Source of the DNA: CAUTXO01 sp963542625 | GTDB taxonomy: Bacteria > Campylobacterota > Campylobacteria > Campylobacterales > SZUA-545 | Direction: 5' to 3' | DNA length: 62,599 nt | Assembly: GCA_963542625.1 (NCBI GenBank) | Contig: CAUTXO010000004.1 | Coordinates: 1-62,599, forward strand | Shown here: positions 35,009 through 43,613 of the stretch, one piece after another | How positions within the stretch are numbered: position 1 is the stretch's first letter | Layout of the letters: each line of letters begins with the position of its first letter | Made by a program: the position numbers and the translations under genes | Notes under the pieces: model-generated | The model's input: only the letters and a program-made list of their open reading frames with translations | The model's database searches: none | What the model was told of the DNA's origin: nothing

Positions 35009-35014
35009 TATAAT
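35009..35014 (+). promoter_or_regulatory. -10 box of secG
   Basis: TTTTTGTATAATGCGCGC; start near 35021, leaving a leader of about 30 nt. Same TTTTGTATAAT word as at gpsA and at 61843, preceded by a T-rich stretch rather than a -35 box, as usual for this phylum. Confidence 0.6.
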
Positions 35015-35050
35015 GCGCGCATTTTAACCAAGATTTGATGAAGGCGTTTT

Positions 35051-35359
35051 ATGGAAACAATGCTTATCGTGACGCAGTTTATTTTTGGAATTTTAATTAC
35101 AATCGCCGTTTTGCTGCAAAAAAGTTCCAGCGTGGGGCTTGGCGCTTACAGCGGGAGCAATGAATCCGTCTTTGGCGCAAAGGGCGCGGACGGATTTCTG
35201 GTAAAAGCCACAGCCGTTTTGGGGATTTTGTTTGTCCTAAACACCGTTTCTTTGGCTTACATCTACTCAAATACAAAAGAAGCTTCATTGACAGACAGCA
35301 TAAAAGTAGAAAAATCAGACAATAATCCGCCTATGATCCCGCAAGCGCCGAAGCAATAG
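35051..35359 (+). CDS. secG: Preprotein translocase subunit SecG
   Basis: 102 residues. Two membrane helices (about 6-22 and 53-74), with the conserved VLLQKSSSVGLGAYSGSNESVFGAKGADGFL between them. The C-terminal tail is charged and Pro-rich. SecG assists the SecYEG channel. Followed by frr after 83 nt, a pairing also seen in Campylobacter. Confidence 0.95.
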   Translation: METMLIVTQFIFGILITIAVLLQKSSSVGLGAYSGSNESVFGAKGADGFLVKATAVLGILFVLNTVSLAYIYSNTKEASLTDSIKVEKSDNNPPMIPQAPKQ

Positions 35360-35442
35360 GGCTTGATTTAGAGCTTTTGCGCGGGTGCCCTTGCGGATCT
35401 AGCCCACACCAAGCGTTGCGGCGCGGCAAAAAAGGATAAAAA

Positions 35443-36000
35443 ATGACAAAAGAAGTTTTAGAAAACGCAAAAATTTCTATGGAAAAATCCGTAGAATCAC
35501 TCAAGAAAGACTACCAAATGCTAAGAACAGGCAGGGTTAGCCCCAAGATCTTAGAGGGGATAAACGTTGATTATTACGGCGCGCCAACGCCGATAAATGC
35601 TGTGGCGACGGTTACTTTGGTTGATGCAAATACAATTAGCATTATGCCTTGGGAGAAAAAAATGCTAAAGGAGTTGCAAAACGCAATCAGTGGCGCAAAC
35701 ATCGGCGTTACGCCAAACAGTAACGGCGAGGGGATAATTCTATCTTTTCCGCCTATGACGACCGAGCAACGCGGCATTATTGCCAAGCAGGCAAAGGCGA
35801 TGACGGAAAACGCGAAAGTTGCTGTTAGAAATATAAGAAAAGATGCTAATAATAAAATTTCTAAGCTTGAAAAAGACAAGGCTATTAGCGAAGATGAGAG
35901 TAAAAAGGCTCAAAACGACGTTCAAAAACTAACCGATGATTTTATTAAAAAAGTTGATGAAACATTCAAATTCAAAGAAGCCGAGATCTTGAAGGTGTGA
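35443..36000 (+). CDS. frr: Ribosome recycling factor
   Basis: 185 residues, exact family length. LRTGRVSPKILEGINVDYYGAPTPINAVATV and the C-terminal KDANNKISKLEKDKAISEDESKKAQNDVQKLTD coiled-coil arms are diagnostic. With EF-G it splits post-termination ribosomes. AAAAGGA precedes the ATG by a few nt. Confidence 0.98.
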   Translation: MTKEVLENAKISMEKSVESLKKDYQMLRTGRVSPKILEGINVDYYGAPTPINAVATVTLVDANTISIMPWEKKMLKELQNAISGANIGVTPNSNGEGIILSFPPMTTEQRGIIAKQAKAMTENAKVAVRNIRKDANNKISKLEKDKAISEDESKKAQNDVQKLTDDFIKKVDETFKFKEAEILKV

Positions 36001-36035
36001 GCCAATCGTTGATAGTTTGAGTAGCTTTGAATAAA

Positions 36036-36326
36036 ATGATGTCTAGTAGGGAGTATTTGGAGTTTGTTTTGTGGTGGCTATCGAGCTAGATGTATAACGC
36101 ATAGGGCGATGATTGGCAAATGCATTATTTATTATCACGGGGAGGTTATTGGCTTTATCTACGACGATATATTTTTGGTAAAGCCTGTAGAATTGACAAA
36201 TGGGCAGTTGATAACAAAGAATTCTTAAACGACTTGTTTAATGCAATGTGTGATGAGCTACTTTCACCAAAATCAAAAAGAAATAAACGATTTTGGTTGT
36301 GCGTGGCTGTAGGTTATCTTTTTTGA
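36036..36326 (+). pseudogene. Broken TfoX N-terminal-domain protein
   Basis: Pieces in different frames spell one TfoX_N domain in order. From ATG 36036: MMSSREYLEFVLWWLSS, then a stop. Near 36105: MIGKCIIYYHGEVIGFIYDDIFLVKP. Near 36210: DNKEFLNDLFNAMCDELLSPKSKRNKR. At least two frameshifts or indels separate them. TfoX_N proteins are small (about 100 residues); some family members regulate competence. The tract lacks RGATCY motifs and is more AT-rich than its neighbours, so it may be acquired DNA. No alternative single frame makes sense. Confidence 0.72.
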
Positions 36327-36496
36327 CTTAGCTCTAAAGACCAGACTCAGATAAGCCTTTGATCCATTTTGATTGCTAGATGTAGTTATGATTTTGTATC
36401 ATAGGTTTATCGTTAAATTCTATCATTGTAATCTAAACTTTTACATCTCTTGCTACAGATAATATTTCAAGATTTATTTAGTGTTTTCTTGTCTTT

Positions 36497-38584
36497 TTGC
36501 TTAGGCACGCGGCTGGTGCGCTAACCTATGGCGAAACTTTGGGGCGCGGAAAATCCCACGATGAAGCCAAAAAAGCGGCGCTTGCTAGCGTTGGCGGAGC
36601 GCTAACGCTTGGCGCGCTAACAGGCGCACTAGGTGCGGCGCCAACGCTAGCTAAGCAATACAAACAGCAAAAAAAGGCAATTCTAGCGCGCCGAGATCTA
36701 AGCGAGCGCCAAAAGATCCAAGCAATAGAAAACATTACGCCAACGAATGAAGAGATCTTAATAGATATTGCAATGGACGAAAAGCCCCACCCAAGCGCAA
36801 GCGGCTTAAGACTTATTGCTGATCTAAAAACTAGCATTACAAAATACACTAAAACGCCAGCTCAAATTTACGACGCGGTCATCGCAAAAAACCTAAGCCC
36901 GCGCGTTGCCGAGCTTGCAAAAAAAGCCTACGAAGCACGCGATATAAGGATTTTAGAACAATATTATCAAGATAAAATAACAGCTTATAATGAAAAACTT
37001 GCACAAACCGCGCACACTGACCCCTTGAAATCTGAAGCTTTTGCACCCGTTTCAATGAGCCCCGAATTAAGAGAACAAACGGGGATAAATAATATTATTA
37101 CTGTTAATACTGGCGCAATAGCGACAAAACATATAAAAGACGGTATGTTTAAAAATAGACAAGGGATAGTAAGAAATGCCGATGATGTTTTAGATAACCC
37201 GGACGAAATAAGGGACGGTAGTAACCCTAAAAATCTTATTTTTAGCAAGAGATTTAGTGATGAAAAAGTTGGCGAAGTTGGGATTAGAAAAGAGCCTGAT
37301 TATAAAATTGGACCTGTTAGCGTTAATATGCTAGTGCATTCAAACAGGATAACTAAGAAAAAGAAAGAGACGCAAGCCGGGACGATCACACCCGACACGT
37401 TGCTTCTTCCTAATGCATTAGGCGCACCCGGATCGACTGGTAGCTCAAGGCTGCTTTTTGCGTCTCAATCGCGAGTGAATGCTAACGAAACAAAATTTAA
37501 AAGTCAAGAGAACTTAGAAAAAAATACGCCAAGCGCTGAAGCCTTAACGCCTGAAAATGCGCAAGATCTAGGCACAAAGCAAGATCTAAAGAGCGCCAAA
37601 GATCTAAGCCCGGACGAGACGATAAAACAAGAAGCAAAACAAGCGCAAGATCTAAAATCCGCGCCTGCTAAAGATCCAAGAAGCGCTTACGAGCGCTTTA
37701 TTGACGCTAGTTTTGAAAAAGCCGGCGAGTTTTTAGAGCGCATAGATCCCTTGCAAAAAACAGAATTTAATCTAATTCCAAAAAAGATCCAGCGAGACTT
37801 TGGCGAAACGCTGCAAGATCTTTATTTAACGCAAAAGCAAATCTCTAAAGAAGCCGCCGCCACGCTTGAAGCGCTAGAGAAAAAAAGCCCGGACGATGTG
37901 AAGCTTTTAGTGCGCGCGCTAAATGGCGAAGTAGCGCCAATCGAAAAAATAAAGAAAGAATACGAGAGCTTTCGCGCCGCAATTGATGAGAACGCAAAAA
38001 AGTTAATCGAGCTTGGCGCGCTAGATCCAAACGCCGCGATTAAGGACTACTTGAAAATCTACTACGAAGAGCATTTAAAAGAGCAAGAAGCCGCAAAGCT
38101 TAGTCTTGCGCGGGTGTTTGGGCGCAAAAATTTAAGCTGGGAAGAGCGCCGAGCGCTTGGTATGCTTGAAAATGCGAGCGTTATTGCGGATACTATCAAA
38201 GAACAAAAAAACGCTATTGCTAAGGCTAACACGCTTAAAGCGCTTGCGGAGCGTTTTGGGAGTGATGAGCCCCGCGAAAATTACGTGCGCGTGAGTGATG
38301 AAACGCGCGGCGGTGGTTTGAAAAAATGGGGCGCGCTTGCTGGGAAATACGTGCCGCCGGAAATTTTTACGGCGCTTAATGAAGCCAACATTGTGGCGCG
38401 CCACTTGGGCGTGATGGAGCGCTATTGGTATCCAATCGTGGATCACATAAAAACTAACGTTACAGTCAAAAATCCGCCAACACACATTTATAATGTATTA
38501 TCTAACGTCGTGCTTTCGTATCTAAATGGCGATTTGCCAGCGCTTCTTGGCGTGCTAAAAATGCAAGCGCTAGAGCCACCCTAA
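36497..38584 (+). pseudogene. Fragment of a phage/ICE-type large polyvalent protein
   Basis: 695 residues from TTG 36497 with no ribosome-binding site and an abrupt start in a Gly/Ala helix (GALTYGETLGRG, GGALTLGALTGALGAAP), so the 5' part is probably lost. The middle segment (about 175-310) contains INNIITVNTGAIATKHIKDG and FSKRFSDEKVG and may be a phage nuclease-type domain. Near the end THIYNVLSNVVLSYLNGD resembles a motif of phage-borne giant multidomain proteins. The frame stops soon after, 10 nt from rplS. A linker at about 350-400 consists of GATC tokens (AQDLG, KQDLK, AKDLS, AQDLK, AKDP). Mobile origin is inferred; a truncated but expressed protein remains possible. Confidence 0.5.
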
Positions 38585-38594
38585 TTCAAAGTGG

Positions 38595-38963
38595 TTATTT
38601 TTTGTCTTTAAGCTCTTTAATTCTTGCTGCTTTACCTTTTAGATCTCTTAGGTAATACAGTTTTGCTCTTCTAACTCTTCCCCTGCGAATAACTTTTACC
38701 TCTTCCAAACTTTCAGAATACAGCGGAAAAACTCTCTCAACGCCTATGTTGTTAGCGCCTATTTTTCTAACGGTAAGCGTGCGTCCAGTGCCCACACCCC
38801 TAACCGCAATGCAGATCCCTTCAAAGGTTTGAACTCTGGTCTTATCGCCTTCTTTTATTCTAATGCCGAGCTTCAGAGTATCGCCTGCGCGAAAATCTGG
38901 CGTTTCTCTCTTGGAATTTTCCAGCTCTTTTTTCTCAAAAGCTTCTATATACTTGTTTCTCAT
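38595..38963 (-). CDS. rplS: 50S ribosomal protein L19
   Basis: 122 residues. Diagnostic FRAGDTLKLGIRIKEGDKTRVQTFEGICIA and RKIGANNIGVERVFPLYSE, then RRGRVRRAKLYYLRDLKGKAARI. Last gene of the ffh-rpsP-khpA-rimM-trmD-rplS operon. Its ATG overlaps the trmD stop. Confidence 0.98.
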   Translation of the reverse strand: MRNKYIEAFEKKELENSKRETPDFRAGDTLKLGIRIKEGDKTRVQTFEGICIAVRGVGTGRTLTVRKIGANNIGVERVFPLYSESLEEVKVIRRGRVRRAKLYYLRDLKGKAARIKELKDKK

Positions 38964-39625
38964 TTTATGCCCTTTGGTCTAAAATATTTCGTTTTTAGTT
39001 CCGACAACTTTAAGTTCAAAGCGCGGATTTTACTATGATTGCCCTTTAGCAATTCTGAAATCACGCTTTGTTGCATAAAAACATTCGGTTTTGTAAAAGC
39101 GGGCGCTTCTAGCAAATCGCCGTTAAAGCTTTCTTCTTCTAGGGATTCTTCGTTGCCGAGCACGCCCGCTACGTTTCTAAGGACGGCGTCGCTTAAACTA
39201 AGCGCGGCTAATTCGCCACCGCTTAAGATGTAGTCCCCCATACAAAAAACTTCGCTCGCAAAGTTTTCAATCACACGTTCATCAACGCCCTCGTATCTCG
39301 TGCAAACTAAGACTAGCTCAGGCTCCTTTGCCAATCTAACGGCATCTTTTTGCAAAAACGGTTTGCCAGCTGGCGCTAGAAAAATCACCCTTGCCAGCGG
39401 CGAAATACTCTTGAAAAGCTCGTAAAAGGGCTCAATACTCATCAGCATTCCAGCCCCGCCGCCGATTTTTTTCTCATCCGTTCTTTTGTGTTTGTTAAAC
39501 GCCCAAGATCTTAGATCCAAAAACTCAAGCTCAAACACGCCCCTTTTGTGCGCCCTACCTAAAACGGAGTAGTCAAAATATGGCTTTAGCATATCCGGAA
39601 ACAGGCTCACAAAGGTGATTTTCAT
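38960..39625 (-). CDS. trmD: tRNA (guanine-37-N1)-methyltransferase TrmD
   Basis: 221 residues. SPOUT fold with the trefoil-knot blocks LVCTRYEGVDERVIENF and MGDYILSGGELAALSLSDAVLR, and FVSLFPDMLKPYFDYSVLGRA at the N-terminus. It methylates G37 of tRNAs reading CNN/CGG codons to keep the frame. Overlaps both rimM and rplS by ATGA. Confidence 0.97.
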   Translation of the reverse strand: MKITFVSLFPDMLKPYFDYSVLGRAHKRGVFELEFLDLRSWAFNKHKRTDEKKIGGGAGMLMSIEPFYELFKSISPLARVIFLAPAGKPFLQKDAVRLAKEPELVLVCTRYEGVDERVIENFASEVFCMGDYILSGGELAALSLSDAVLRNVAGVLGNEESLEEESFNGDLLEAPAFTKPNVFMQQSVISELLKGNHSKIRALNLKLSELKTKYFRPKGIK

Positions 39626-40134
39626 AGCGCGTTTATCAGATCCACAACGTCACGGACGGTGATTTTTTTTGTCTTTAGAACTGTGTCTATAATGTAGCGC
39701 TTGTCGTATGGGACGAGCAGGGTTTTTTGCCTAACCTTAAACTGCGGGCTTATCGCGATGCGCAAATAATCCATAGGCGGTATGCGCTCTATGTCCGTTA
39801 CGGATCCAAGTAGCACGCCGTTCTCGTAAAGATCCATACCGTTTAGCTCAAACCAAAAAAACTCGCCATCGGCTAATTTGATGTTTTGTTTTGTGTCCGT
39901 ATCGCTTGTGAAGATCTCAAGCCCCGTTAGCAACGCCGCCTTTTCTTTGGTGTCGTAGTCTTCAAAAAAAATAAGCCCGCGCGCGGCGTCGTAATGCTTT
40001 ACAACAAGCTGCTCTTTTTGCGTGGTGAGCCTTTTTTGCGGCAAAAACTGCTCTAAAAAGTCTGTATCTGGGTAAAACTTAAGCCCACCTTTTAATCCTA
40101 CGGTTTTTCCTATCGTGGCGATGTGTATTTTCAG
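39622..40134 (-). CDS. rimM: 16S rRNA processing protein RimM with likely CUG start
   Basis: 170 residues from CTG 40134. The conserved opening KIHIATIGKTVGLKGGLKF starts one codon after the CTG, which overlaps the khpA stop (ATCTGA). The only standard start, ATG 40194, lies 60 nt inside khpA and would add a Lys/Arg/Asn-rich stretch not expected at the N-terminus. The PRC-barrel half includes EFFWFELNGMDLY and LLVPYDKRYIIDTV. RimM binds S19 and matures the 30S head. Function sure, start debatable. Confidence 0.86.
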   Translation of the reverse strand: MKIHIATIGKTVGLKGGLKFYPDTDFLEQFLPQKRLTTQKEQLVVKHYDAARGLIFFEDYDTKEKAALLTGLEIFTSDTDTKQNIKLADGEFFWFELNGMDLYENGVLLGSVTDIERIPPMDYLRIAISPQFKVRQKTLLVPYDKRYIIDTVLKTKKITVRDVVDLINAL

Positions 40135-40388
40135 ATTGCGGCTTCTTTTGTTTCTACCAAAATCTTGTAAGAACGCCTTGTTTTTGCCTTGCAAGCCGAA
40201 ACAATTGTTTTCAAAGAATTTACCATATTGCCATCTTTGCCAATCAGCCTGCCGGCGTCCGTTTTTTCAGCTTTTACGATGATTTGCGTAAAGCCGTCGT
40301 TTTTGTCTTCTTCTACAAGATCCACCATCTCCGGGTGCGACGAAACAAGCTTCGCGTATTCGTAAATGAATTGACCTATTTCACTCAT
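40131..40388 (-). CDS. khpA: KH-domain RNA-binding protein KhpA
   Basis: 85 residues. A single type II KH domain with the GxxG loop as RLIGKDGNMVNSLKTIV. The gene between rpsP and rimM is KhpA (formerly YlqC) in many bacteria, a small RNA chaperone-like protein. ATG overlaps the rpsP stop. Confidence 0.92.
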   Translation of the reverse strand: MSEIGQFIYEYAKLVSSHPEMVDLVEEDKNDGFTQIIVKAEKTDAGRLIGKDGNMVNSLKTIVSACKAKTRRSYKILVETKEAAI

Positions 40389-40615
40389 TATTTTTTTGCC
40401 AAAGCTTGAACCGTCTCGCTTGGTTTTGCGCCGACTTTTAGCCAGTAATCGTATCTTTCTTTATCCAGCCTTAGGGTTTTGTCTTTGCTCATTGGGTCGT
40501 AAATGCCTATGGATTCTTTGTAGCCGCTGTCTCGTCGTTTTCTGCTGTCTGTTACAACTATTCTGTAAGACGGTCGTTTTTTTCTACCTAGCCTTGCAAG
40601 TCTGATAACTGTCAT
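40388..40615 (-). CDS. rpsP: 30S ribosomal protein S16
   Basis: 75 residues. TVIRLARLGRKKRPSYRIVVTDSRKRRDSGYKESIGIYDP is diagnostic. It is needed for early 30S assembly. 30 nt after ffh, with AAAGGAAGAAA as the ribosome-binding site. Confidence 0.98.
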   Translation of the reverse strand: MTVIRLARLGRKKRPSYRIVVTDSRKRRDSGYKESIGIYDPMSKDKTLRLDKERYDYWLKVGAKPSETVQALAKK

Positions 40616-40644
40616 TTTCTTCCTTTAAAAAGTAAAGTGCAACT

Positions 40645-41979
40645 TTATCTAAATTGACCTTTATTGAAATTGCCGAGCATTGAGCCGATGTTTGCCAAAG
40701 ATCCCTTTGATGATAAGCGTTTCGCCATTTTAGAAACGTTTGCAAATTGCTTTAGGATCCTATTAACTTCTGCCTGCTCTAGCCCCGCGCCCTGCGCCAA
40801 ACGCCTTTTTCTGCTTGGGTTTAAAAGCTCTGGATCTTGCCTTTCTTTTTTCGTCATCGATGAAATTAGCGCCTTTATGTGCTTTATTTCATCACTCGTG
40901 CTTAGATCCAAGTCCCCAAGCTTGCTGCCTAGGCTACCAAGCCCGGGCAACATACCGATGACGGACTTTAAATTCCCCATTTTTGAAAACGTTTCTATTT
41001 GTTCTAAAAAATCCTCAAAATTAAAGGATCCTTTCTTGATTTTTTTGCTGATTGTTTTGGCTTTTTTCTCGTCGATTAGGGTGCCGATTTTTTCCGCTAG
41101 CCCTTCGGCGTCGCCACTTCCAAGCAGCCTTGAAACAATGCGCTCGGGGATAAAAATCTCAAGATCTTGCGGCTTTTCTCCAGTGCCTACAAACCTAAGC
41201 GGCAAGGACGTTTGCCTAGCAAGCCCAATGGCAAGCCCACCGGTTGCGTTGCCGTCAAATTTAGTCAAAATAATGCTTGAAATATCGGCCTTTTCCTTAA
41301 AACTCAGGGCGGTTTTGACGGCATCTTGCCCCGTCAGGCTATCCGCAACGTAAAAGATCTCATCGGGCAAAACGGTGTTTTTTATCTCCACAAGCTCATT
41401 CATAAGCGCTTCATCAACGGCAAGCCGCCCGGCTGTATCGAAAATCACGACGTCAAAAAGCCCGTCCTTTGCCTTTTGCAACCCAAGCGCGCAAAGATCT
41501 TTGGCGCTAAGCCCGTCACGGTGAAAAAATTCAACTTCAACGCTCTGCGCTAATTGCCTAAGCTGCTCCACCGCCGCAAGGCGTTCAAGATCCGCCGCAA
41601 CGAGCAAAACTTTCTTTTTTCTTGTTTTTAAATAAAGCGCGAGCTTGGCGCAAGTGGTGGTCTTGCCGCTACCTTGCAAGCCCGTCATAAGGACTTTCGT
41701 CAAGCCGCTTTGAAATACAAAACCCTGATTTTTAGAAGCCTCTAAGATCTGTAGCAAATTGGCGTTAAGCGCGCTTAAAAAGGCGTCCTTTCCTATCGAC
41801 TCCTTCTTTGTGTCCTGCTCAACCTGCTCCAAAAGATCCTTGACAACCTTATGATAAACATCAGCCTTTAAAAGCGATTTTTTCAGCTCTGCAAGGGCTT
41901 TTTTAAGGGATCTTTCATCATCGTAAAACCGTATTTTGTTAATGGCTTGCGTAAAAGATTCCGTAATGCGTTCAAACAA
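40645..41979 (-). CDS. ffh: Signal recognition particle protein Ffh
   Basis: 444 residues, normal. N domain, then the GTPase G domain: GLQGSGKTTTCAKLALYL (P-loop), DTAGR, TKFDGNATGG, and FVGTGEKPQDLEIF. The Met-rich M domain has MLPGLGSLG and RKRRLAQGAG. With 4.5S RNA it delivers nascent membrane proteins to FtsY. Heads the operon that continues into rpsP. Confidence 0.97.
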   Translation of the reverse strand: MFERITESFTQAINKIRFYDDERSLKKALAELKKSLLKADVYHKVVKDLLEQVEQDTKKESIGKDAFLSALNANLLQILEASKNQGFVFQSGLTKVLMTGLQGSGKTTTCAKLALYLKTRKKKVLLVAADLERLAAVEQLRQLAQSVEVEFFHRDGLSAKDLCALGLQKAKDGLFDVVIFDTAGRLAVDEALMNELVEIKNTVLPDEIFYVADSLTGQDAVKTALSFKEKADISSIILTKFDGNATGGLAIGLARQTSLPLRFVGTGEKPQDLEIFIPERIVSRLLGSGDAEGLAEKIGTLIDEKKAKTISKKIKKGSFNFEDFLEQIETFSKMGNLKSVIGMLPGLGSLGSKLGDLDLSTSDEIKHIKALISSMTKKERQDPELLNPSRKRRLAQGAGLEQAEVNRILKQFANVSKMAKRLSSKGSLANIGSMLGNFNKGQFR

Positions 41980-42066
41980 AATTAGCCTTTAAATAAAATC
42001 GCCATTGTATTTAAACTAGCTTAAATTTTTAGCAGGTGCAACCGTTTTGATTTATGAGATCTACCT

Positions 42067-42264
42067 TCATAAACTCTCCTTCTTCTCTTTTTGTTTACAG
42101 CAGCTACAAACTCCATAAACCTTGATGGCGTCAGGATCCATAAAAAATCCAACCTCAAAACAAGAGTGCCTTACAAACCCGCTAGAATCATAAACAACGC
42201 TTGATTTTCCACATATTTTACAGGTCATTTCGATAGTGTTTAGCACAATCGGATTAGCGCTCAT
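42067..42264 (-). CDS. Orphan Fur-C-terminus-like zinc mini-protein
   Basis: 65 residues from ATG 42264, overlapping the DUF2325 stop (ATGA). MTCKICGKSSVVYD...FEVGFFMDPDAIKVYGVCSCCKQK mirrors the metal-binding half of Fur-family repressors (CxxCGK, then ...YGVCxxCxxK), with two CxxC pairs able to hold structural Zn. No winged helix precedes it, so it cannot bind DNA like Fur. It may be a zinc-ribbon partner of the DUF2325 protein. Homology to Fur is my reading of the pattern, and convergent zinc ribbons are possible. Confidence 0.6.
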   Translation of the reverse strand: MSANPIVLNTIEMTCKICGKSSVVYDSSGFVRHSCFEVGFFMDPDAIKVYGVCSCCKQKEKKESL

Positions 42265-42569
42265 CAAACAGCCTTTTGAAACTTGCCGTCTTTAAATCTT
42301 TTGCCAAGCGCTTCGTTTAAACTCGGCAAATTTCTTTGCGCGGCGATAATCGGAATGCCCCTTTTTTTGGCTTGCCCTTTGAAAAATTTCATCGAGCTGT
42401 GAGATAAAAAAGATGTTAGCATAACCACATAATCCGTATCTTGCGGGATTTTTTTCGTCGCGCTTTCCCTTGTGCGCGCGGTGTAATGGATGATATCGGT
42501 TGCGCCGTAATTCTTTAGAAGATCCGTGATTTGAACTATCTGATCTCCGCCGACAACTAAGATAGACAT
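42264..42569 (-). CDS. DUF2325-domain protein
   Basis: 101 residues: MSILVVGGDQIVQITDLLKNYGATDIIHYTARTRES, DYVVMLTSFLSHSSMKFFKGQAKKRGIPIIAAQ. This is the small Rossmann-like DUF2325 fold of unknown function. Two inverted Fur-box-like words lie 15-80 nt upstream, suggesting iron control. Operon with the zinc mini-protein. Confidence 0.8.
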   Translation of the reverse strand: MSILVVGGDQIVQITDLLKNYGATDIIHYTARTRESATKKIPQDTDYVVMLTSFLSHSSMKFFKGQAKKRGIPIIAAQRNLPSLNEALGKRFKDGKFQKAV

Positions 42570-42583
42570 TATTTATATCCTTT

Positions 42584-42596
42584 TGATAATCATTGC
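42584..42596 (-). promoter_or_regulatory. Fur-box-like site, proximal
   Basis: TGATAATCATTGC, close to the TGATAATNATTATCA core of Fur operators. It is 15 nt before the DUF2325 start and forms an inverted pair (12 of 13 positions) with the site at 42637. Confidence 0.5.
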
Positions 42597-42636
42597 AAAA
42601 ATTATAAAACAACAAACTTAAAATTTATTTAAAATA

Positions 42637-42649
42637 GCAATGATTATTA
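42637..42649 (-). promoter_or_regulatory. Fur-box-like site, distal
   Basis: GCAATGATTATTA, inverse of the proximal site. The 40 nt between them are almost pure A/T and should hold the promoter. Confidence 0.45.
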
Positions 42650-42659
42650 AAAATTGTGA

Positions 42660-43613
42660 GTTGCGCTCGCCTTGCAAAACCGCGCGTTTGTATTCTTGGC
42701 ACAATAATTCTTTCTACCAAAGGCTTTGCAAGCAAATTTTCAGATTTTGGCGCAAAACGAGTAGCGCTTGATTTTTGTTTGCCGAGCTTTGCTTCTCAAG
42801 ATCTTTGCTAGCCCCAAAGATCTCAAGAGGCAAACTTGCGCTGGCAATGCGTTCAAGATCTTTGGCTTTTTTGGACGGGATTTTGCTTGATCTTTGGCGT
42901 TTTGGATGGCTTTGTGAATGAGCGGTTGTGATTGCAAAAAGTAGCCGCGCTAGATCCAAGTGGCAAAATTACAAAAAAACAAAACCTAGCGCGAATAGCT
43001 TGACTAGATCTATCGCCGCTCAACACAAGCGCGCCATTTGCTCACAGATCTAGCACCATCAAGCGCCGCAATAAACATTGAAGGCGGGCAAAACCAGCAA
43101 AATATTGACCGACTAAAAATAGCGTTTAAACAGTGTTATGATGGGTTTTATTCGTGTTTTGCGTGTTTGAAGTTGAAGTTAATAGCAGCCTTTTGAGCGT
43201 TTTAAAAACGCTTTGTTGGCGGCGCAAAAAAGTTTTATAAAAAACAAGGTTTTGTTTAAAATTCTAAAACTGCCTAAATATTTTGATTTGCAAAAAGCTA
43301 ACAAACCTAGTCTCTGAATATGTTTGTTGGTTTTTTCATAGCTTGGATTTAAAAAATAAATACACAAAGAGCGCAAAAACTTCAAAAAGCACGCGTCAAT
43401 CAATATCTCGCGGCTGTTTGCAAAACTTGCAAAGATCTATCACGCAAAGCGCCCTACATTTAATAGCGCACTAAAGGCTCGCAAAACCTAACGGATCCGC
43501 AAATCTTGCCAAAACTTGACGGCAAAAACCACGCTAGCGGCACGACAAAAGCACGCAAAAACATACGCTCAAACGCAAATGGGGCGCGCAAAGGTGGCGC
43601 AAAAACAGCAAAA
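42660..43613. other. 954 nt without a supported gene
   Basis: No frame has a family, start signal or codon bias. The first half has about seven RGATCY motifs (near 42798, 42818, 42849, 42953, 43005 and 43047). The middle (43130-43420) is AT-rich and motif-poor, like old degraded coding DNA, but I could not recognise a relic. The last 150 nt are rich in GCAAAA repeats. No tRNA cloverleaf was seen. Confidence 0.5.
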
